From Nageia nagi (Eukaryota > Pinophyta): 64,000 nt of DNA. The DNA lies in assembly GCA_050084985.1 (NCBI GenBank), contig JBITNC010000001.1:150102001-150166000 (forward strand). Direction: 5' to 3'. Positions 57,177 to 64,000 of this stretch are shown here, piece after piece. Positions within the stretch are counted from its first letter, which is position 1; each line of letters begins with the position of its first letter. The position numbers and the translations under genes are program-made. The notes below the pieces were generated by a model. It was not told the DNA's origin. It ran no database searches and saw only the letters and a list, made by a program, of their open reading frames with translations.

Positions 57177-60100
57177 CTAACTAATATCCATCGCATCACC
57201 AGCCACCAATGTGTCACTTTCGTGGCAAACAGCATGGTACTTATCAGCAAGAGCACTCGACTTCTTAATAGAATCCATTAGCGATTTAAATTTTGCACTA
57301 CATTCACCACCACTGTATAAGAAAGAAACAAGAAATTAGAGTTGGAGTTGAATAGAAAAGTATAAATAGACCAAAAGTCACAGATCTACAAATACAAGAT
57401 CCTGTTAAATTTTTAAACCTGTACAAAAAATGAAAATGCTTCTACAAATTGATTTAAGACATGTCATATGTGATTACAAATAGATGCCTTCAAATGCAAC
57501 CAAAGAAGCGGGTAGTTTAAACTTTAAAGAGAATAACCACAAGATTTGCACAACATTAAGAAACCGCATATTAGCATTATTGCTTGAAAAGGGAGTTGCC
57601 TGAATCTCTAGAAATAATTTGCACATAACACTAAATGAATTTAAGAAACATATGATGAGACCCGAGCCACCTCCAACCGTCATAACAAGAATTATTTCTG
57701 TCGAATATTATGTACACCTAGTAAGGCTACAGACTTAACTCTATGAAGCATTTGGTAGAGAAATAAACAGCACATCAAAGTTCATACTTTAGACAATGAA
57801 GTGCAGATTTATAATGGCTCTTAATGATATTGTATCAATGAAAGAAACATTCTACCTATCATTATCGCTTCCATTTTTTCTTCCATACATGAGTTCCTGC
57901 GCTAGCAACAACAATATGGATATCTGCAGGCATTACTACAGTTTTTTTTCCGGCTTTTGTAGCTTATGCATATTAGTAAGTGAATTTACTAGAAAATCCT
58001 AAATCTTCTGCCTGTTGTTTTAAGGAACATGGGTTACAGACAATGATTTGCTATAGAACGCTAAACTGTCATTATTCATCAGCATAAGGTAGCATACTTG
58101 CTTCATAATATATTAGCATACACAACATTCCACCATCTGTGTAACCCCTATTAGTATTTAGCTGCGTTCCTTGGCAAATGCATTCGTTGAATACTACAAA
58201 CGAAGAAGGAAGACATATGAGCACTTTAAACCTCGTGCAAGACTAGATAATCAAAAAATGGTATTCTTAACAATTAACAAAAAATGTCATTAGTATGCTG
58301 TTAGATTGTAGCACCTTATACGATTGACAGAGACAATTGCACGGAGTGTGCTGCGAATCATATCCTCGTTGCGATCTACTTCTTGCTTCACAGCATCTTG
58401 TTTTGGCCTATGATTTATTGTCTTTTCCAGAGGTTCCACCAATGAGTCAAGAACTGCATCAACAAACGCTTTCATCAAACTCTAGAACATGACTAATCGA
58501 TATTTCCTCCTATATCCTAGATTGCATAGAGTAAAAGCAAAATTAACCTGCAAGAACTGCAGAAGCACACTTCTCTGCAAGCTTTGAAAGTATGAGGTGG
58601 CAAGGCATTTTCACATCATAATGATCTAACACAAACACAACCCGAAATGAATATAAGCCTCAATTAATACATATAATCAAGATAAGCTATGAATATAATT
58701 GTATTAACCTTCTAAGTAAATGTAGATAACTTGTTATGCCTGACAGTCTAAAATAATATAGTTGATACAGACCATCTAAACCTGACTTAAGGTATGGAGT
58801 AATGAATGATGATGGGTCAATCTGATCAAGACAACTGTCAAGCAAGGTATCCACACATTCAAAAGCTGCTTTCCGTAGCTCCAATCCGTCATCAACAGTA
58901 TGCTTGAAGGGTCCTAGATCAACCGTCCTTATCAATTCAGGCTACACGAAGCAAACAACATGAAAGCAACCCAGAAGAAAAACTTATTAATAATGTGGTT
59001 GATACAGAACACAATAGTCACCAAGATATATTACATAAATCGATACCTTGACAACCGTCTGGTCATAGAGAAGAGGTAGCAATTGTGGGAGGAGCCCCTT
59101 TATTAGGTTAGGCTTATTGTGTGCTGCTGTACTCAATGCAGAAACTGCTGCACGCCTCACATGCTAAGAAACAGGCACCAATGAGTTAGAAACAAACTAC
59201 CAAGTCAATTTACACTCGAAATTGCTCCGAGGAAACCATCTATATTTGATCTTGTTCTTTATAGTCAAACACTGGTCAAATGAGTAAAATGCTAGTTGTT
59301 TTCAACTATATGTATGCCAGCAGATCAAAGACACGCTCGAACATCTCAAGTAAATATACACATAACCAAAGGAAATATAAATACATTAACAGCACAATTA
59401 AAATCCAAGTAGCAAAAGGCAATATTTTAGGCAAAATATAAATACATTAACAGCACAACTAAAATCCAAGTAACAAAAGGCAATATTTTAGGCAAACATG
59501 CAAGCATAACTTGGTAAGTTTTGCCATACCCTATCATTATCTTTGACCAGCATCAAGAAGGATGATATAAAAGGTTGGATAACTTGGTCAATTCTTTCAG
59601 GACGCTCCACAAAAGTATATTTAACAGCAATGACCATGGTTGCCCTTATGAAGGCAGATGTACTTGATGTTCGTTCCTGAAATAATATCAATTGGTAAAG
59701 ATGCTGAGATAATTAATGAATGAAAAGAAAATCAATTTTATAGGACTTCAGACATTAATATTTAGCATAAAGCACATGGTATAAATACAACATGAACAGC
59801 CTTCATGAATAACAAGTACCTGCAGCTGTGGAACAAGTTTCTCCGGATCAATAAGAGCAATTTTACCAAGACACTCAGCAACAACATTGCGTACACCCTC
59901 TTCATCACTCTCACAATGATTAAATAACAGATTAAGTATTTTTTCAACATATTCATCCTGCAAGTCAACTTGGCCAGCTTCATCTACAGCTTGCCTTACA
60001 ATAACCTGCCAAAAAGGGTAAGTGAGATGTTTATGTTAGTCCGTGGCAAAAGAAAAACTAACCCACTAAAAAAGGATCAGCAAGATGTTTATATTGAGAA

Positions 60101-63100
60101 GAGGCAGAAGAGTAAAATACCTCCTTCAAAGAATGGAGCAAAAGATACTGCTTCTTCTGTTGGTTGTCAATTTGATTTAAAATAAATGGAAGATATTTAG
60201 AGAGATTTCCAACAGCTATGTTTCCAAGCGCATAAGATGCTGCTGATTTTATTTCCTCAAAGGGAGATTGGAAAGACTCGATCACAATGCCTTCTATATT
60301 TGCATGTTTACTGAGATCCCTACGCCTTCCAATTTCACCTAGACAGAGCAAAGCAAGATGATGTCGTGCCTGCACAAAAAGGAGACCAAGCCTTGGTCAA
60401 AGTATGTAACCAAGAAGTCAAACATTTCCCAGATTGAAAATTCATGGCATGGGAATATATATATATATTGCATTGACCATGTTGTTTTGAATTTAAATTA
60501 TGTAACCCAGAACATGAGAAAGATATATCCCATAGAAACACACACAAATGCAAGCATTCTACAACTGAATAAATATTCCAAGTTGCAGAACTCACCGAAT
60601 TTGCACTGGTACTATCCCTTAGAATGTTCACCAGCATTTCCACAGTAGATGCACATTTCACATCTCCTGCAGCAAGGCAGAGGACTGCAACACATTGAGC
60701 TATTGAATAGAGTGCTTGTTTTGCTAGACCACCAGATTGTGGAGATGGTTTGGCACTTGACAAAAGAGCATCCAATAGAGCATCAAAACTCGTATTTGCT
60801 GACTGTACTAATGCTGCAAAAAAATTCTGAAGAGCCTGCAAATTTTGAAGAATGCCATTTCAATAATAAGGCACTTTGTAGAACACTTCTGCACAAGAAG
60901 AGGAAGAAAATAAAAACCATAACCATCAGAGCTTACTTGCAATGCTTGACCCTGTAACAATGAGCTCCTAACAAGCACAAGAGCTTGTGGAAGGACCCTA
61001 TCACGAACAACAATTCCAACATTTCGATGTCTTCTCTGGTCTTGCATCATTGTACTGCACAATTCTAATGCTTGGGCAGTCATATGTAGGTCTACATCAC
61101 TGAATTGCAACAAATATGAAATTAGAACCCACACTAGAAAACACAACTAGACACACACTACTCAATATATACAAGCAAAAATGGAAAAAGACTAGAACCT
61201 TATAAGAGTCGGTAACTCTGTAATAATGGCCTCAAATGTCGTTGAACTTATCTTGTGTCCATAAGCAACAACTAAGCAATTCAGAGTCCCCAATGAAGCC
61301 TGCCTTAAAGCTCGATTCGCCTGTTTAGAACGTATTAAAAAAAATAGAAGATAATAAAATTGGCAATACAACAAACTTTAGGCTCAGGAAATGAAACATT
61401 TACCTTTCGCAAAAAAGTTGTTAGTTCTGAAAAGACATGCTCCAGAACACATGATAAATCAATCTGAAGAGGAGATCCAGCTATAACGGCAAATGCCTAA
61501 GAAATGAAAGTGTCAGCAATAAAAAATTGTTAGTTATGCAAAGAGTAATATGGAAAAACGTGAACTCAAGGATTGAAGTGAACCTAAATAACATAAACAT
61601 TGATGACAAAAAAACAGCAAACTAAGAACATCAAACCACAAACATATATTGAAATGTCCCCTGGAATAGTCAATCTATATCCATCGTTATGATAAAAGAA
61701 ATACACTCAGTTTGATTGAAGAGATGAGTTTCTGTCGAAGGTGATTTACTCAACATTTGAAATAACATGTGAAAAGCACAATAACAGGATCACACTCTCA
61801 CATCAATTGCTATACAATTACCATTTATAAAATTCAAAATTAATCTCTACAGAACTAATACAAAATTCCTAGTTGGCCAATAGAAAGGACATTACAAGAA
61901 AGACTCTTACAGATTGTGGAAATCCAGTGAGCATAAAACTAAATCATGGGTATTTGAACATCCAACAAGCAGATCAGTTTCATTTAGCTTGGTAAGAACA
62001 GATGCCATTGAAATAATCAATTTTATGTGGAGTATCGTAGAGCATTACTTTCATTGAAATAAATGACATTATAAAATTTATATAGGCTAATAAAGACTAT
62101 CTCCGAAAGATTGTGCCTTGACTTTTACCAAAAACTACACGATGGTGTATACATGACGTTGTAGACAACTTTAAAGAAAAACCTCCAAAAGTTAAAACTC
62201 ACACCTTAACTGCTGTAAGCCTTGTTATTTCATTTCCCATGCGATCAACAAGAAGAGGTAAACATGCAGGTAGCTCAGCTTGAAGGTTATCACCAAAAGT
62301 TGAAATGACCAAACCCATGCAAGAAATGGCACACTCCTTAACCTCCTGAACCAGAAATACAAAATTCGATTAAAGAGTACAACAATGTCTAAATCAAAAA
62401 GAAGTCAAATGCACAAAATCACATATAACTTAAGCTAACCTAACCTTCCTTTTGATCTGTGAGATACATTAATATAATAAATATAAGATTAATAAAGGCA
62501 TTTAATATCTGACCTGATCCTGATCCTGATTTGCCAAGCGCATCAAAATAGTTTTATAGATCGGATGAACATATGGTTTAAAATCAAAAACTGGTGGCTG
62601 TAAAAACAGATACTTGTGTCAGCAAATAATACGCTTATACAATATGTTATAAATACCTGGTAATCGTTGTACACATTCAAAATATTAAAAGAGCAAGAAA
62701 CTTTACCACTGAAAATTGAGGACGAATTGCCTTAACCAGCTCTCCACAGACCCTAAGAGCCTCCGCAGTGACTTTATAGTATCTATCGCCTGCAGCAGAT
62801 AGAACAGGTCCAGAGAGGGCCTGAGCCAATTATATATAAAATTATTGTCAGTCATCCACTAGAAATTTTATGGTATTATATTAAAGGAGTTCTTAGATAT
62901 CACAGCCGTAAGAATTTCCTACTATGTTTATTTCAATTGTATTGCTAGGCAACCATTACCTTGATATAGGGATGAAAGACAAAGGGTGAATGAGATGCCA
63001 TCACAAGTCTTGTGAATACAAGAGCCTCAATCTTAAGAATTGAGTTTGAAGAGTTATCCTGATACAAGAGATGATCCAGAAAAGAAACAGAAGATAATAA

Positions 63101-63469
63101 GACCACTGTTAATCATCCAAATAGAGAAAAGATAAAATAATATTCTTATTATCTCAAAATTGCTATTGACTTACATTGAGTGCCTTCTCAATTCCAGGTA
63201 CCAGTGAACCTATATGATCAGCTAGGCAATCAGGTAGCACAACAACAAGCTCCTTCAATACTGAAAATGCCCCAACCTGCGTAAATAGAGTATAGATCAG
63301 CCTAGTGAAGCATATGAACATTAATATATGGAACGAAGAGCAGTCAAAGGGCAGTACATAATTTCTCTTTAGAGTTGAACTCGCCTTAGTTTTTACTGAC
63401 TTTTCCCTGAGCTGCCTGTTCAGAGACTTTACAATTTTGGGGACTTCTTGATTCAACATCAGTAATGGG
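57177..63469 (-). CDS. CAND1: CAND1, cullin-associated NEDD8-dissociated protein 1 (partial, 3' exons)
   Basis: 18 exons: 63,469-63,385; 63,276-63,175; 63,058-62,960; 62,820-62,707; 62,597-62,514; 62,345-62,205; 61,496-61,404; 61,320-61,199; 61,099-60,937; 60,835-60,596; 60,369-60,121; 60,005-59,820; 59,676-59,530; 59,163-59,047; 58,941-58,773; 58,625-58,548; 58,453-58,315; 57,312-57,177. They join in frame to 820 codons and a TAG stop, the C-terminal two thirds of a protein usually about 1,220 residues long. Marker stretches: [129 protein letters not shown]1 is a nuclear and cytosolic HEAT-repeat solenoid that wraps unneddylated cullin-RBX1 and exchanges F-box receptors; in Arabidopsis its loss affects auxin signalling. 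All introns are GT-AG except the first visible one, which is GC-AG. The last residues ([16 protein letters not shown] ...) differ from and run longer than the usual LWEKF...RNE ending. No stop or frameshift seen, so probably functional. Confidence 0.97.
59373..59494. repeat. 61-bp tandem duplication in a CAND1 intron
   Basis: Units 59,373-59,433 and 59,434-59,494 both read AAATATAAATACATTAACAG, CACAATTAAAATCCAAGTAG (AACT and TAAC variants in the second) and AAAAGGCAATATTTTAGGCA. It lies in the intron between 59,163 and 59,530, near the acceptor side of neither exon's coding sequence. Confidence 0.95.
61497..62204 (-). other. CAND1 intron of 708 bp
   Basis: Bounded by GT (GTGTGAG, at 62,204) and AG (TTAG at 61,497). 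No exon or transposon was recognised inside. Confidence 0.85.
63385..63469 (-). other. First visible CAND1 exon with a GC splice donor
   Basis: The exon codes [19 protein letters not shown] then REKSVKTK and ends AAG, followed on the - strand by GCGAGT. The next exon starts at 63,276 after GCAG with [19 protein letters not shown] is a good fit to the known minor class of GC-AG introns, which keep a strong match to U1 elsewhere. No GT donor nearby would keep the frame and the known protein. Confidence 0.9.
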
Positions 63470-64000
63470 CTGCAAGTCAAATAAATGTTAATTACTAAAT
63501 TCATATCTTCCACAAAGTTAAAAAGATATACTATATTAATATTTCCATTGCATATAAAGCCTTGTTCAGAAAATCATTGATTAATCACCTTTTTTTACAA
63601 AAATCACGATTTCTGAATCTCCCCATCCTTTAGTCTAAAAAGGGTAATTTTTCCCAAAAAAGGGCATTTTTTTACTTTGAAAAAGGCATGATTCTTTGAC
63701 AATTAATCACAATTTTTTGCATGACATCACAAGTCTGCGTAAACAGAGTCTTAATAGGGTGTTTCTCAGATTTATTTTGTCATTTTGTCTTCTGCAGGCT
63801 TGGGAAAAGAAAGGCTGGAGCTCTGTGGGCGTTTTTGCAGGTGTAATTTTGTGATAACAAAAGGTTGGAGGCTGATTCAGTGATTTGTCTACCGTGGGAG
63901 AAGATTCTTGTGGTTGGATTTTAGATTTTTTTGTTTTCTTGCATTCTAGCTAGAAAATCAAGATTCCTATGGAGTCAGATTCATTTTCATTTTCTATCTC
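63470..64000 (-). other. CAND1 intron running off the window
   Basis: Begins upstream of the acceptor GACTTGCAG at 63,470. No further CAND1 exon is recognised up to 64,000, so the intron is longer than 530 bp and the exons for about the first 400 residues lie outside. The stretch includes runs such as AAAAAAGGGCATTTTTTT (63,656-63,674). A + strand ATG near 63,970 begins a frame that runs off the edge; too short to judge. Confidence 0.75.

Noticed and set aside
63970-64000. Start of a + strand gene at an ATG near the right edge
   Set aside because: Only about ten codons are visible and it lies in an intron of CAND1; cannot be judged.

Overview
This is a stretch of plant nuclear DNA: AT-rich, crowded with LTR retrotransposons, and carrying one intron-split eukaryotic gene at its right end. 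A seed plant with a large genome is the best reading; a gymnosperm is plausible, but the window alone cannot settle the species. No bacterial, organellar, CRISPR or operon-like feature was seen.

Layout. 1-11,520: Ty3/gypsy remains on the + strand, with one LTR (2,310-3,368) that has a purine tract on its left and a primer-binding-site-like sequence on its right, then a heavily mutated gag-protease-RT-RNase H-integrase region. 12,045-13,140: the 3' end and LTR of a copia element. 13,290-14,790: an unrelated copia RT/RNase H relic. 15,080-17,240: a - strand Tat-like gypsy gag/protease relic. 18,226-51,695: a nested stack. An old copia element (LTRs 18,226-18,759 and 51,186-51,695) was split inside its RT domain by a large - strand Tat-type gypsy element (about 21,900-50,100). 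That element was itself entered by a rearranged copia element (24,054-28,105), a younger copia element with a 5-bp target duplication (31,838-40,477) and a solo LTR (41,015-41,505). 51,700-54,115: another gypsy 5' end (PBS and gag). 54,150-55,900: a - strand LINE fragment. 57,177-63,469: 18 exons of CAND1 on the - strand, reading left out of the window and missing its first exons, which lie beyond 64,000.

The only host gene I can support is CAND1, the cullin-associated, NEDD8-dissociated HEAT-repeat protein that helps exchange substrate receptors on SCF ubiquitin ligases. Its 18 visible exons join in frame to 820 residues and look functional. All retroelement coding regions carry stops or frameshifts; the youngest copia element (31,838-40,477) has four in-frame stops and one frameshift but an otherwise complete domain order.

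The most interesting points are: an antisense reading region resembling the plant mobile domain inside the Tat-type gypsy element; a 2.7-kb leader in the young copia element that carries a tRNA-Phe-derived sequence and PPR-like fragments; an internal inversion in the other copia element; a noncoding 3' block kept in three copia elements; a ten-unit minisatellite; and a GC-AG intron in CAND1. I found no convincing evidence of a wholly new biological system.
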